In this document: in pieces, positions 47,746 through 56,895 of the stretch | Layout of the letters: every line of letters starts with the position of its first letter | Numbering within the stretch: position 1 is the stretch's first letter | Source: Streptomyces sp. TLI_053 | GTDB lineage: Bacteria > Actinomycetota > Actinomycetes > Streptomycetales > Streptomycetaceae | Length of the DNA: 64,000 bases | Assembly (NCBI RefSeq): GCF_900105395.1 | Contig: NZ_LT629775.1 | Location: 7,219,501 to 7,283,500, forward strand | Reading direction: 5' to 3' | The notes under the pieces: model-generated | What the model was told of the DNA's origin: nothing | Databases searched by the model: none | What the model saw: only the letters and a program-made list of their open reading frames with translations | Program-made: the position numbers and the translations under genes

Positions 47746-49179
47746 ATGTCCGCCGACCAGACCGCCACCGGTGGCGACGTCCGCCTCTGGGGCGCCCGCT
47801 TCGCCGACGGCCCCTCCGAGGCCCTGGCCCGGCTCTCCGCCTCGGTGCACTTCGACTGGCGCCTCGCCCCCTACGACATCGCCGGCTCCAAGGCCCACGC
47901 GCGCGTCCTGCACAAGGCCGGCCTGCTCACCGCCGACGAACTCGCCGCCATGCACGACGGACTCGACCGGCTGCTCGCCGACGTCGAGGCCGGCACCTTC
48001 ACCGGCACCGTCGCCGACGAGGACGTCCACACCGCCCTGGAACGCGGCCTGCTGGAGCGCCTCGGCCCCGACCTCGGCGGCAAGCTGCGGGCCGGACGCT
48101 CCCGCAACGACCAGATCGCCACCCTCTTCCGGATGTACCTGCGGGACCACGCGAAGACCATCGGCGGACTGCTGCTCGACCTCCAGCACGCCCTGGTCGG
48201 CCTTGCCGAGGCCCACCCGGACACCGCGATGCCGGGCCGCACCCACCTCCAGCACGCCCAGCCCGTGCTCTTCGCCCACCACGTCCTCGCGCACGTGCAG
48301 GCCCTCGGCCGGGACGCCGAGCGGCTGCGCCAGTGGGACGCCCGCACCGCCGTCTCCCCGTACGGCTCCGGGGCGCTGGCCGGCTCCTCGCTCGGCCTCG
48401 ACCCGGAGGCCGTCGCCGCCGACCTCGGCTTCGAGGGCGGCTCGGTCGGCAACTCCGTCGACGGCACCGCCTCGCGCGACTTCGTCGCCGAATTCGCCTT
48501 CGTCACCGCGATGATCGGGATCAACCTGTCCCGGATCGCGGAGGAGGTGATCATCTGGAACACCAAGGAGTTCGGCTTCATCACGCTGCACGACGCCTTC
48601 TCCACCGGCTCGTCGATCATGCCGCAGAAGAAGAACCCCGACATCGCCGAACTCGCCCGCGGCAAGTCCGGCCGGCTCATCGGCAACCTCACCGGTCTGC
48701 TCGCCACCCTCAAGGCCCTCCCGCTCGCCTACAACCGCGACCTCCAGGAGGACAAGGAGCCGGTCTTCGACTCCTGCGACACCCTCGAGGTCCTGCTGCC
48801 CGCCTTCACCGGCATGATGGCCACCCTCACCGTCCACCGCGAGCGGCTCGAGGAACTCGCCCCGGCCGGCTTCTCCCTCGCCACCGACATCGCCGAATGG
48901 CTGGTCAAGCAGGGCGTGCCGTTCCGGGTCGCGCACGAGGTCGCCGGAGCCTGCGTCAAGGAGTGCGAGGCGCACGGCATCGAACTAGCCGACCTCACCG
49001 ACGAGCAGTTCGCCGCCATCTCCGGGCACCTCACCCCCGAGGTGCGGTCGGTCCTCAACGTCCACGGCGCCATCGCCTCCCGCAACGGCCGCGGCGGCAC
49101 CGCGCCCAGCGCCGTCGCCGTCCAGCTCGGCGAGATCAAGGCCGACCTCGCCGCCCAGCAGGAGTGGGTGACGGGCTGA
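47746..49179 (+). CDS. argH: Argininosuccinate lyase
   Basis: 477 residues. ATG 47746 is preferred over the adjacent GTG because AAGGAG is 6 bases away. SRNDQIATLFRMYLRD, GRTHLQHAQPVLFAHH with the catalytic His, and the mobile loop GSSIMPQKKNPDIAELARGK are present. It splits argininosuccinate into arginine and fumarate, the last step of the pathway. It follows argG by 91 bp. Confidence 0.97.
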   Translation: MSADQTATGGDVRLWGARFADGPSEALARLSASVHFDWRLAPYDIAGSKAHARVLHKAGLLTADELAAMHDGLDRLLADVEAGTFTGTVADEDVHTALERGLLERLGPDLGGKLRAGRSRNDQIATLFRMYLRDHAKTIGGLLLDLQHALVGLAEAHPDTAMPGRTHLQHAQPVLFAHHVLAHVQALGRDAERLRQWDARTAVSPYGSGALAGSSLGLDPEAVAADLGFEGGSVGNSVDGTASRDFVAEFAFVTAMIGINLSRIAEEVIIWNTKEFGFITLHDAFSTGSSIMPQKKNPDIAELARGKSGRLIGNLTGLLATLKALPLAYNRDLQEDKEPVFDSCDTLEVLLPAFTGMMATLTVHRERLEELAPAGFSLATDIAEWLVKQGVPFRVAHEVAGACVKECEAHGIELADLTDEQFAAISGHLTPEVRSVLNVHGAIASRNGRGGTAPSAVAVQLGEIKADLAAQQEWVTG

Positions 49180-49199
49180 CGGCCCCACCGGCCACCACC

Positions 49200-49236
49200 G
49201 GGAGGGGCGCGACGGGCCACCCGCCGCGCCCCTCCC
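49200..49236 (+). terminator. argGH terminator
   Basis: GGGAGGGGCGCG (49200-49211) and exact complement (49225-49236), loop of 13, 20 bp after the argH stop. Confidence 0.75.
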
Positions 49237-49293
49237 GTCCGTATGCGACCGGTCACCCGTAACCGGGACGGCCCCCGTCCGGTCAAGAACGGT

Positions 49294-49551
49294 ATGTGCA
49301 CCGCCCTCCCCTCCGTCCCCTCCGCCGAGGACGAGGTCCTCGCCGAGCTGCGCCGCCGCCGCGTCCGGGAGGCCGTCGCCGCCCTGCCCGGCCGCTGCCC
49401 GCAACTGGTCGCCGCCCTCGCCGAGGACCCGCCGCCGACCTACCGCGAGCTCTCCCACCGCCTCGGCATGCCGCGCGGCTCCATCGGACCGACCCGCGCC
49501 CGCTGCCTGGCCTGCCTGCGCGTGCTGCTGCACGCCGAGCGCTACGCCTGA
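49294..49551 (+). CDS. Sigma-70 region 4-only small protein
   Basis: 85 residues from ATG 49294 (ATG 49243 is also in frame). Residues 30-80 match sigma region 4.2: LPGRCPQLVAALAEDPPPTY, then RELSHRLGMPRGSIGPTRAR and CLACLRVLL, a helix-turn-helix that binds -35 elements. Region 2 is absent, so it cannot act as a normal sigma factor. It may be a DNA-binding regulator, an anti-sigma decoy or a relic of an ECF gene. There is no clear ribosome site, which lowers confidence in expression. Confidence 0.55.
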   Translation: MCTALPSVPSAEDEVLAELRRRRVREAVAALPGRCPQLVAALAEDPPPTYRELSHRLGMPRGSIGPTRARCLACLRVLLHAERYA

Positions 49552-49718
49552 GCGCCACGCCCGAGCGCTACGCCTGGACACCACGCCCGAACGCCATGCC
49601 CGAGCGGCCGCGGCGGTGCGCCCCGGCCCCGTCCCGCCGGGCGTGACCCTCGCCACGTCCGGCGGCCACGAGGTTGAGATCAGCTGACACCCGGGTAAGG
49701 CGCTGGCGAACGCGGCTC

Positions 49719-49746
49719 TTGACGGTGGCGCGCCCGCTCGGATACT
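49719..49746 (+). promoter_or_regulatory. Predicted promoter of the GNAT gene
   Basis: TTGACG (49719-49724), 16-bp spacer, GATACT (49741-49746). The 49552-49918 gap otherwise holds degenerate repeats of CACGCCCGAGCGCTACGCC right after the sigma fragment and a leader of about 165 nt. Confidence 0.55.
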
Positions 49747-49918
49747 GACCGTGAGCGCGCCGCCGCCGACGCGGCCCCACCAGGGCCGTGCGGGCCGGTG
49801 CGTTCGTGCGCCACCCCCGGTCTGGGCGGATCCCCGGCCGGGACACCCTCCGGCAGCCAACCGGTGCGACACCCTCACCTCTCGCGCGCCGGGCACAACG
49901 ATGGGGAGGCCCCCGCAC

Positions 49919-50419
49919 ATGGGCATGAGCGTGATCATTTCGACCGCCGGGACGGACGACGCGGAGCAGATCCTCAAGCTCCAGTACCTCGGCTACCAGA
50001 GCGAGGCCGAGCTCTACGGGGACTGGGCCCTCGAGCCGCTGACCCAGACCCTGGAGAGCCTGCGCGAAGAGCTGACCGAACAGCACGTGCTCGTCGCCCG
50101 CCTCGGCGACGAGATCGTCGGCACCGTCCGCGGCCACCTCGGCCCCGACGGTGTCGGCCGGATAGGGCGTCTGGTCGTCCACCCCCGGATGCAGCGCCAC
50201 GGCCTGGGCGGCCGGCTGCTGGAGGCCCTGGAGCGCCGCCTGGCCGCGGACGGCGCGGTGAGCTCCTACCGCCTCTTCACCGGCCACCGCAGCCTCGGCA
50301 ACCTGCGCCTCTACGCCCGTCAGGGCTACCGCCAGACCACCGTCGAGCAGATCGACGGCCGGATCACTTTGGTGCACCTGGAGAAGTCCGCCGCGGCCCC
50401 GCTCGCCGCCACCGCCTGA
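49919..50419 (+). CDS. GNAT-family N-acetyltransferase
   Basis: 166 residues from ATG 49919, nine bases after GGGGAGG. The GNAT fold is clear: DDAEQILKLQYLGYQSEAEL, EIVGTVRGHLG, and the acetyl-CoA loop RLVVHPRMQRHGLGGRLLEA, then NLRLYARQGYRQT. The acceptor is unknown. Confidence 0.88.
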   Translation: MGMSVIISTAGTDDAEQILKLQYLGYQSEAELYGDWALEPLTQTLESLREELTEQHVLVARLGDEIVGTVRGHLGPDGVGRIGRLVVHPRMQRHGLGGRLLEALERRLAADGAVSSYRLFTGHRSLGNLRLYARQGYRQTTVEQIDGRITLVHLEKSAAAPLAATA

Positions 50420-50523
50420 AGCCCCCGGCCCGCCCCGCGCGGGCCCCGTCGAACCGGCGCCGCCGTCATTCGGACTCCCGACGGCGGCGCCGGCCGGCGT
50501 TTGCGCAGCTCACCGCCGTGAAT

Positions 50524-50538
50524 GTCCGCATTGCGGAC
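50524..50538. promoter_or_regulatory. Inverted repeat upstream of the metNIQ leader
   Basis: GTCCGC-ATT-GCGGAC, about 450 bp before metN and 53 bp before the leader peptide's first ATG, in the probable promoter region. It could be an operator. Confidence 0.4.
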
Positions 50539-50647
50539 GCCGCTGCGAAATAATTGGGACCTCCTCGAACCATCTGATTTACTGGCTCACATGACTGCGA
50601 CGACGAAATGGACCCCCACCGGCACCCCGCCGGCAGGTGAGAGCGCC

Positions 50648-50674
50648 ATGTGCCGTCGAATGTGTCACCGCTGA
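50648..50674 (+). CDS. Cys/Met-rich leader peptide MCRRMCHR upstream of metNIQ
   Basis: An eight-codon frame, MCRRMCHR followed by TGA, is preceded by GGTGAGAG. It can also be read as the end of a longer frame starting at ATG 50591 (27 residues). Two Cys and two Met codons in eight suggest a leader peptide that couples ribosome stalling to the expression of the methionine transporter. Streptomyces sulphur genes often have small Cys/Arg-rich leader peptides. The 300 nt between it and metN contain GC-rich repeats but no hairpin with a T-run, so the mechanism is not visible. No known SAM riboswitch pattern was recognised. Confidence 0.5.
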   Translation: MCRRMCHR

Positions 50675-50974
50675 GGGCCACCGCCCCCGGCACCCGCTGA
50701 GAGTGCCTCCCCTCGCGCCCCGAAGCGAGAACCCCGGCGTCGTTCCCGTCCGTGCGGACGCGCCCTTCCTGCCGCATCCCCCTTCTTCGGCCTGCCCGCA
50801 CACCCGCCGGCGGCCCGCTGACTCGTAAGGGCCACGCCGTCGCGCGGCCCGGCCGCCCAGCGGCGACGATCAAGGGGTGGCAGGTCCGGATCCCCCCGGC
50901 GCGACGCCGTTCCCGTCGCCGACCGCACGGCGGTGCGACCTCCGCACGCCCGCCCCCGACCCACGGAAGCAGCT

Positions 50975-52000
50975 GTGATCACCACCACGGACCTCACCAA
51001 GGTCTACCGATCCCGCGGCCGCGAGGTGACCGCCCTCGCCGGCGTCGACCTCCACGTCCGCCCCGGCGAGGTCTACGGAGTCGTCGGCACCAGCGGCGCC
51101 GGCAAGTCCACCCTCATCCGCTGCGTCAACATGCTGGAGCGCCCCAGCTCCGGCACCGTCACCGTGGACGGCGTCGAACTCACCGCCCTCGCCGGTGGCG
51201 AGAACCGCGCCGGCAAGGACCTCCGCGAAGCCCGCCGTCGCATCGGCATGGTCTTCCAGCACTTCAACCTGCTGTCCTCCCGCACCGTCCAGCAGAACGT
51301 CGAACTCCCGCTGGAGATCATCGGGCTGGACCGCGCCCAGCGCCGCCGCAAGGCCGCCGAACTGCTCGACCTCGTCGGCCTCACCGACAAGGCCCGCAGC
51401 TACCCCGGCCAGCTCTCCGGCGGCCAGAAGCAGCGCGTCGGCATCGCCCGCGCCCTCGCCGGCGACCCCAAGGTACTGCTCTCCGACGAGGCCACCTCCG
51501 CGCTCGACCCCGAGACCACGCGCTCCATCCTGAAGCTGCTGCGCGACCTCAACGAACAGCTCGGCCTCACCGTCCTGCTCATCACCCACGAGATGGACGT
51601 CATCAAGTCCGTCTGCGACTCCGCCGCCCTGATGCGCGGCGGCCGGGTGGTCGAGTCCGGCGCGCTCACCGACCTGCTCGCCCGGCCCGGCTCCGAACTC
51701 GCCCGCGAACTCTTCCCGCTCAGCGAGTTCGGTACCGGACACCCCGGCGCCACCGTGCTGGAGATCACCTTCCAGGGCGACGCCCCGGCCCAGCCCTTCG
51801 TCTCCCAGCTCGCCCGCACCTACCAGATCGACATCAACATCCTCGGTGCCGCCGTCGAGACCATCGCCGGTCGCATGGTCGGCCGGATGCGCGTCGAACT
51901 GCCCGGCTCCCGGCACGACAACGTCGTGCCCATCGGCTTCCTGCGCGAACAGGGCCTCCAGGTGGACGTGATCGAAACGGTGAACGGAGCGGCGGCATGA
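50975..52000 (+). CDS. metN: Methionine ABC transporter ATP-binding protein
   Basis: 341 residues from GTG 50975 with GGAAG. Walker A GTSGAGKST, Q-loop VFQHFNLL, signature LSGGQKQR, Walker B VLLSDEATSALD and the switch His in LLITHEMD are all intact. A C-terminal NIL domain (about 265-341) binds methionine and inhibits transport when the cell is full. It is the first structural gene of the metNIQ cluster. Confidence 0.96.
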   Translation: MITTTDLTKVYRSRGREVTALAGVDLHVRPGEVYGVVGTSGAGKSTLIRCVNMLERPSSGTVTVDGVELTALAGGENRAGKDLREARRRIGMVFQHFNLLSSRTVQQNVELPLEIIGLDRAQRRRKAAELLDLVGLTDKARSYPGQLSGGQKQRVGIARALAGDPKVLLSDEATSALDPETTRSILKLLRDLNEQLGLTVLLITHEMDVIKSVCDSAALMRGGRVVESGALTDLLARPGSELARELFPLSEFGTGHPGATVLEITFQGDAPAQPFVSQLARTYQIDINILGAAVETIAGRMVGRMRVELPGSRHDNVVPIGFLREQGLQVDVIETVNGAAA

Positions 52001-52716
52001 CCTGGGACCAGATGCAGGAACTGATGTGGCCCGCCACCTGGGAGACCCTCCAGATGGTCGGAGTGTCGACCGTCTGCACCGTCGTCCTCGGACTCCCGCT
52101 CGGCGTGCTGCTCGTCCTCACCGCCAAGGGCGGCGCCCTCCAGAACCAGCCCGTGAACAAGGTGCTCGGCGCGGTCGTGAACCTCGCCCGCTCACTGCCG
52201 TTCATCATCCTGATGATCGCGCTGTTCTCGTTCACCCGCTGGCTCGTCGGCAACTCCCTCGGCTGGCAGGCCGCCACCGTCCCGCTGACCGTCGGCGCCA
52301 TCCCCTTCTTCGCCCGGCTCGTGGAGACCAACGTCCGCGAGGTCGACCGCGGCCTCGTCGAAGCCGTCCAGGCGATGGGCGGCAGCACCTGGACCCTGGT
52401 CCGCAAGACGCTCGTCCCCGAAGCCCTCCCCGGCATCGTCGCCTCCGTCACCACCACCGTCATCGCCCTCATCGGCTACTCCGCGATGGCCGGCACCGTC
52501 GGCGGCGGCGGCCTCGGCGACCTCGCCTACCGCTACGGCTACCTCCGCTTCGAGACCGCCTTCATGTGGGTCATCGTCGCCGAGATCGCGATCATCGTCA
52601 CCGTGATCCAGCTGGCCGGCGACTACGCCGTGCGACGGCTCGCCAACCGCGGCCGCGGCGGCGGCCGGACCAGGCTGCTGCGCCCCCGCGCCGACACCGA
52701 CTTCGTCGCCTCCTAG
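51997..52716 (+). CDS. metI: Methionine ABC transporter permease
   Basis: 239 residues; the ATG overlaps the metN stop codon (ATGA). Five hydrophobic segments and the coupling helix with EVDRGLVEAVQAMGGSTWTL (the EAA loop that contacts MetN) are clear. The C-terminus is Arg-rich. It forms the membrane channel as a homodimer. Confidence 0.95.
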   Translation: MTWDQMQELMWPATWETLQMVGVSTVCTVVLGLPLGVLLVLTAKGGALQNQPVNKVLGAVVNLARSLPFIILMIALFSFTRWLVGNSLGWQAATVPLTVGAIPFFARLVETNVREVDRGLVEAVQAMGGSTWTLVRKTLVPEALPGIVASVTTTVIALIGYSAMAGTVGGGGLGDLAYRYGYLRFETAFMWVIVAEIAIIVTVIQLAGDYAVRRLANRGRGGGRTRLLRPRADTDFVAS

Positions 52717-52829
52717 ACCCCGGCGCCCCGGCGCCTCCTCCCGCAGGCCCCGCAGGCGGTCACGCCTCCCCGACTTCCTCGTCCGATCCTCGGACGCGGC
52801 TCCCCGCAATACGCAGAAAGGCACTTTTC

Positions 52830-53657
52830 GTGCGCAACTCCCTGAAGTTCACCAGCGTCCTCGCCACCGCCGGCATCGCCCTCTCCCTGGCCGCCTGCGG
52901 CAGCAACGGCGACTCGGCCTCCTCGGACCCGAACGCGCCGCTCACCGTCGTCGCCAGCCCGACCCCGCACGGCCAGATCCTCAAGTACGTCAAGGACAAC
53001 CTCGCGGACAAGGCCGGCCTCAAGCTCAACGTCAAGGAGGTCACCGACTACGTGACCCCCAACACGGCGGTGCAGGACGGCTCGGCCGACGCCAACTACT
53101 TCCAGCACGTGCCGTACCTGGAGGACTTCAACAAGAAGCGCGGCACCGACATCGTCTCCGTCGAGGCCGTGCACCTGGAGCCGCTGGGCGTCTACTCCAA
53201 GAAGGTCAAGGCGATCGCCGACCTGCCGGACGGCGCCACCATCGGCCTGCCCAACGACGCCACCAACGAGGGCCGCGCGCTCAAGCTGCTCGCCGACAAC
53301 AAGCTCATCACCCTCAAGGACGGGGCCGGCACCGCCGCCACCCCCGCCGACGTCACCGGCAACCCGAAGAACTTCAAGTGGAAGGAGCTGGAGGCCGCCC
53401 AGCTGCCCCGCTCCATCGCCGACGTCGACGCCGCCGTCATCAACGGCAACTACGCGCTCGACTCCGGCCTCAAGCCCGCCACCGACGCGATCGTGCTGGA
53501 GAAGGCCGAGGGCAACCCCTACGCCAACATCCTCGCCGTCAAGAAGGGCAAGGAGAACGACCCGCGGGTGAAGAAGCTCGCCGAGCTGCTGCACTCCGCC
53601 GAGGTCAAGAAGTTCATCGACGACACCTTCCAGGGCTCCGTCGTCCCGGCGTTCTGA
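52830..53657 (+). CDS. metQ: Methionine-binding lipoprotein
   Basis: 275 residues from GTG 52830. The signal peptide ends in the lipobox LSLAAC|G, so it is anchored to the outer face of the membrane. The NlpA/MetQ fold shows PLTVVASPTPHGQILKYVK, YFQHVPYLEDFN and AAVINGNYALDSGL. It delivers methionine to MetNI. A 113-bp gap separates it from metI. Confidence 0.96.
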   Translation: MRNSLKFTSVLATAGIALSLAACGSNGDSASSDPNAPLTVVASPTPHGQILKYVKDNLADKAGLKLNVKEVTDYVTPNTAVQDGSADANYFQHVPYLEDFNKKRGTDIVSVEAVHLEPLGVYSKKVKAIADLPDGATIGLPNDATNEGRALKLLADNKLITLKDGAGTAATPADVTGNPKNFKWKELEAAQLPRSIADVDAAVINGNYALDSGLKPATDAIVLEKAEGNPYANILAVKKGKENDPRVKKLAELLHSAEVKKFIDDTFQGSVVPAF

Positions 53658-53725
53658 TCCCCGGCGTTCCGGTCCCCGGAGCCGACCCGCCCGACCCGCC
53701 CCTCCTGACCCGTCCCGCCGGACCA

Positions 53726-53766
53726 CCGACCGGGCCCCCGCCGCAACCGCGCGGGGGCCCGGTCGG
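53726..53766 (+). terminator. metNIQ terminator
   Basis: A 16-bp perfect stem (53726-53741 with 53751-53766) with a 9-base loop. Confidence 0.75.
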
Positions 53767-53893
53767 GCAGTATGCACCAGTGACGGTCCGACAGGCCCAT
53801 TTCTGACGTACCGTCGTCCGGTCCCCGCACCGCGTGACCACCCGGCAGCGGCGAGGCGTACGGTGTGTCCACGACCCGGCGAGGAGAGACGGC

Positions 53894-54709
53894 ATGGCAG
53901 CGAGCTTCCCCGAGACCGCCATCAGCACCGAACGGCTGCTGCTGCGCCCGCTTGCGGAGGACGACGCCCCCGGCCTGGCCGCCATGATGGCCGACGAACT
54001 CGTCCTGGCCTGGACCGACCACCCGCACCCCTTCACCGAGGCCCACGCCCTCGACCTGGCCCGCACCCTCGCGCCCGCCCACCGCGCCACCGGCCGGGGC
54101 ATCGTGCTCGCCGTCACCGAACACCTCACCCAGCGCCTGGTCGGCCTGGTCGAGCTCCGGCACACCGACTGGCGGCTGCGCTCCACCGAGATCTCCTTCG
54201 TCACCGCCGCCTGGGCCCGCGGCGAGGGCTACGCCCCCGAGGCCGTCCTCGGCGTCGCCCAGTGGCTGTTCGAGGACCGGGGCTTCCTCCGCCTCGAACT
54301 GCGCACCGCCGCCGGGAACACCGCAGCCCAGCAGGTCGCCCAGAAGATCGGCGGCATCAGCGAGGGTGTTCTGCGCAGCGCCTGGATAGTGCGCGGCGAG
54401 TCGGGAGAGTCCGCCGCGTTCGGCGGGTCCGCCGCGCCCGGCGCGTCCGGTGACCGCGCCCCCGGCGGGGCGGGGGACCGCCGGGCCCACGGCCGCCCGG
54501 ACCGCGACCCCTCGGGCTACGACCCCTCGGAGCGCGACCCCTCGGGCCACGACCCTGCCGGGTACGACCGCCGGGACCCGGACCGTCCGGCCGTCGGTGA
54601 GAGCCGCAGCGACCTCATCCTGTGGAGCCTGCTCCCCGAGGACATGGAGACCCCCGAGACCGCCGCCCCCGCCTGGGCCGGCGGCGACCGCTACGTGCTG
54701 CGCGACTGA
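53894..54709 (+). CDS. RimJ/RimL-type acetyltransferase with low-complexity insertion
   Basis: 271 residues from ATG 53894 (GAGGAG upstream). A GNAT fold: TERLLLRPLAEDDAPGLAAM, LVGLVELRHTDWRLRSTEIS, the acetyl-CoA region WARGEGYAPEAVLGVAQWLF, and LRTAAGNTAAQQVAQKIGG. After the strand LRSAWIVRG the fold is interrupted by about 75 Gly/Asp/Arg/Ser/Pro residues with DPSGYDP-type repeats, then resumes as DLILWSLLPED. The insertion falls where the last beta hairpin normally is a short loop. Confidence 0.85.
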   Translation: MAASFPETAISTERLLLRPLAEDDAPGLAAMMADELVLAWTDHPHPFTEAHALDLARTLAPAHRATGRGIVLAVTEHLTQRLVGLVELRHTDWRLRSTEISFVTAAWARGEGYAPEAVLGVAQWLFEDRGFLRLELRTAAGNTAAQQVAQKIGGISEGVLRSAWIVRGESGESAAFGGSAAPGASGDRAPGGAGDRRAHGRPDRDPSGYDPSERDPSGHDPAGYDRRDPDRPAVGESRSDLILWSLLPEDMETPETAAPAWAGGDRYVLRD

Positions 54710-54914
54710 CCCGCGCCACCGGCCCCGCGCCACCGGCCCGCGCGACTGACGCGCGACCGGCCCGCGCGACCGAGGGGCTGCCCTTCCGGGCCGCTCGGCA
54801 CGGACATGTGTACGAGATGTCCGCGCCGAGGGGATCACACCCGGTAACCTCTCCACCGGCGCCGCACACCGGCGCCGCCTGTCGGCGCACGGACGGCGAG
54901 GAGAACAGCCACAG

Positions 54915-56234
54915 ATGGCTGACCGGATCACGGTCATCGGGTGGGACGGCACACCGCTCACCGAGGCCGCCGCCGCGGCCCTCGCCGCAGCCACCCTGGT
55001 GGCCGGCGCCCCCTACCAGCTCAAGGCCCTCCCGGTGCCGCCCGCCGCCGAACGCATCGCCCTCGGCAGCATCCAGCTCGCCGCCCGCCGGATCGCCGAA
55101 CACCGCGGCGCCGCCGTCGTCATCGCCGAGGGCGACCCCGGCTTCTTCGGCGTCGTCCGCACCCTGCGCCGCCCCGAGTACGGCCTCGAACTCGAAGTCC
55201 TCCCCGCCGTCTCCTCCGTCGCCGCCGCCTTCGCCCGCGCCGGCATGCCCTGGGAGGACGCCCAGGTCGCGAGCGCGCACGGCGGCCGCCTGCGCCGCGC
55301 CGCCAACCTCTGCCGCGCCCACCCCAAGGTCGCCGTCCTCACCGCACCCGGCGCCGGCCCCGCCGAACTCGCCCTCATGCTCCGCGGCGTCCACCGCACC
55401 TTCGTCGTCTGCGAAGCCCTCGGCACCCCCGACGAGGACGTCACCGTCCTCACCTCCGACCGCGTCGCCGACCACATCTGGCGCGACCCCAGCGTCGTCC
55501 TCGTCATCGGCGGCAGCAGCGCCGGCGGCCCCGGCGGCGGACCCGCGAACGGCGCCGCCGGCGAGGCCGCGGGCTGGCTCGCCGGACGCCCCGTCGGTTA
55601 CCCCGGACCGGACCGCGGCTGGGCCCTGCCCACCGACACCTACACCGGCACCGGCCGCACCCCCACCCCGCCCGGCGCCCCCGCGGACCCCGGCGCACCC
55701 GGCGCGACCGACACGCTCCCGGCGCACGTCCGCGCGCTCGTGCTCGCCCGCCTGGGTGCCCGCCCCGGCGACCTCGTCTGGACCGTCGGCGCCGGGAGCG
55801 GCGCGCTCGCCGTCGACGCCGCCCGCTTCGGAGCGGCCGTCGTCGCCGTCGAGGCCGACCGCTCCGCCTGCGCCCGGCTCGCCGTCAACGCCCGCCGCTA
55901 CGGCGTCGAGGTCGAGATCGTCCACGGCCGGGGCCCCGACGTCCTCGGCGAACTCCCCGAACCCGACGCCGCCGTCGTCGAGACCGGCGGCCCGGAAGCC
56001 GTGCGCGCCGTGCTCTCCCGCCGCCCCGAACGGATCGTCGCCGTCGCCCGCACCCTCGCCGAGGCCGAGGAGGTCCGCCGCGTCATCGCCGCCGCGGGCT
56101 ACCGCGCCGACGGCGCACTGCTCCAGTCCGCGCCGCTGCTCCCGCCGACCGGGGCCGCCGCCGACGGACCCGGTCTGCGCCTCGGCATGGGCGACCCGGG
56201 CACCTTCCTGCTCTGGGGTGCGCAGAAACCGTGA
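54915..56234 (+). CDS. cobL: Precorrin-6Y C5,15-methyltransferase (decarboxylating), CbiE-CbiT fusion
   Basis: 439 residues. The CbiE half (about 1-205) has EGDPGFFGVVRTL and VASAHGGRLRRAANLC; the CbiT half (about 245-439) has the SAM loop WTVGAGSGALAVDAARF and VVETGGPEAVRAV. A Gly/Ala/Pro linker with repeats joins them. It methylates C5 and C15 and decarboxylates precorrin-6B in cobalamin synthesis. It is upstream of the bluB-cobT fusion and cysG, with a 660-bp gap. Confidence 0.95.
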   Translation: MADRITVIGWDGTPLTEAAAAALAAATLVAGAPYQLKALPVPPAAERIALGSIQLAARRIAEHRGAAVVIAEGDPGFFGVVRTLRRPEYGLELEVLPAVSSVAAAFARAGMPWEDAQVASAHGGRLRRAANLCRAHPKVAVLTAPGAGPAELALMLRGVHRTFVVCEALGTPDEDVTVLTSDRVADHIWRDPSVVLVIGGSSAGGPGGGPANGAAGEAAGWLAGRPVGYPGPDRGWALPTDTYTGTGRTPTPPGAPADPGAPGATDTLPAHVRALVLARLGARPGDLVWTVGAGSGALAVDAARFGAAVVAVEADRSACARLAVNARRYGVEVEIVHGRGPDVLGELPEPDAAVVETGGPEAVRAVLSRRPERIVAVARTLAEAEEVRRVIAAAGYRADGALLQSAPLLPPTGAAADGPGLRLGMGDPGTFLLWGAQKP

Positions 56235-56299
56235 AGGCCCCGGTGGCGCCGGGTGGTGGTCCCGGTGGGAGCCGGTGCCGATCCGCGCCCCCGGACCGC

Positions 56300-56354
56300 T
56301 CGCCGCGTCCCGGCCGCGTCCCCGCCGCGTCCCCGCCGCGTCCCCGCCGCGTCC
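56300..56354. repeat. 10-bp tandem repeat
   Basis: Five or so head-to-tail copies of CCGCCGCGTC with small changes. It is in the 56235-56895 non-coding gap; the remainder of this gap has several GC-rich inverted repeats but no recognisable cobalamin riboswitch box or gene. Confidence 0.6.
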
Positions 56355-56895
56355 GCCCGCCGCATCCTCCCCGCACGGTCCCCGGCCACGCCCTCCCGGC
56401 CCGCCCCCGGGCCCGCCCGCTCCGCCCGGACCCGGTGCGCGGCCCGGCCGGACGGTGATCCAGGTCGCATCCGGACACCGATTCGGGAGGCGGCGTCCCC
56501 GGGCCGGTAGTGTGGCGTCCGGGACGGCTGCGGTGTCCGACAGCCCGCCCGATCCGGTCGGGTCCGATGCCTTCTGACATGGCGCAGACCGACGGGGTTC
56601 GGAGTGTGGGCAATTCGACGGGCCGCCCGCCGGACCTGGAGAATGCCGTAGGGTCCGGTGCGGTCGTGCCGGTTGCCCCGGCTTGTCGTTGTCTCAGATG
56701 ACGCGCCGCCCCACCCGGGTGGCGCGCGGGCCGGGGTGCCGCAGCGCGCCGGAAGGATTTCGGCCGCAGCGCCTCGGCGCGGCGGCCGTGTGTGATTGAG
56801 GGGCGGGCCGGTGCAGGCCCGGCCCGTGCGGATGGGCGCTGCGGTCGGTGATCGTGTCGCCGAGGGCGCGGCAGCGGCCTGGAAGGAGCTTTGAC

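Noticed and set aside
50675..50974. Riboswitch (SAM or TPP) before metN
   Set aside because: A CTGAGAGTGCC at about 50696 recalls the TPP box, but the other conserved TPP elements are absent and no SAM-IV or SAM-II pattern was recognised.
56235..56895. Cobalamin riboswitch before cobT
   Set aside because: No B12-box-like sequence could be identified in the gap; only tandem repeats and GC-rich inverted repeats were seen.
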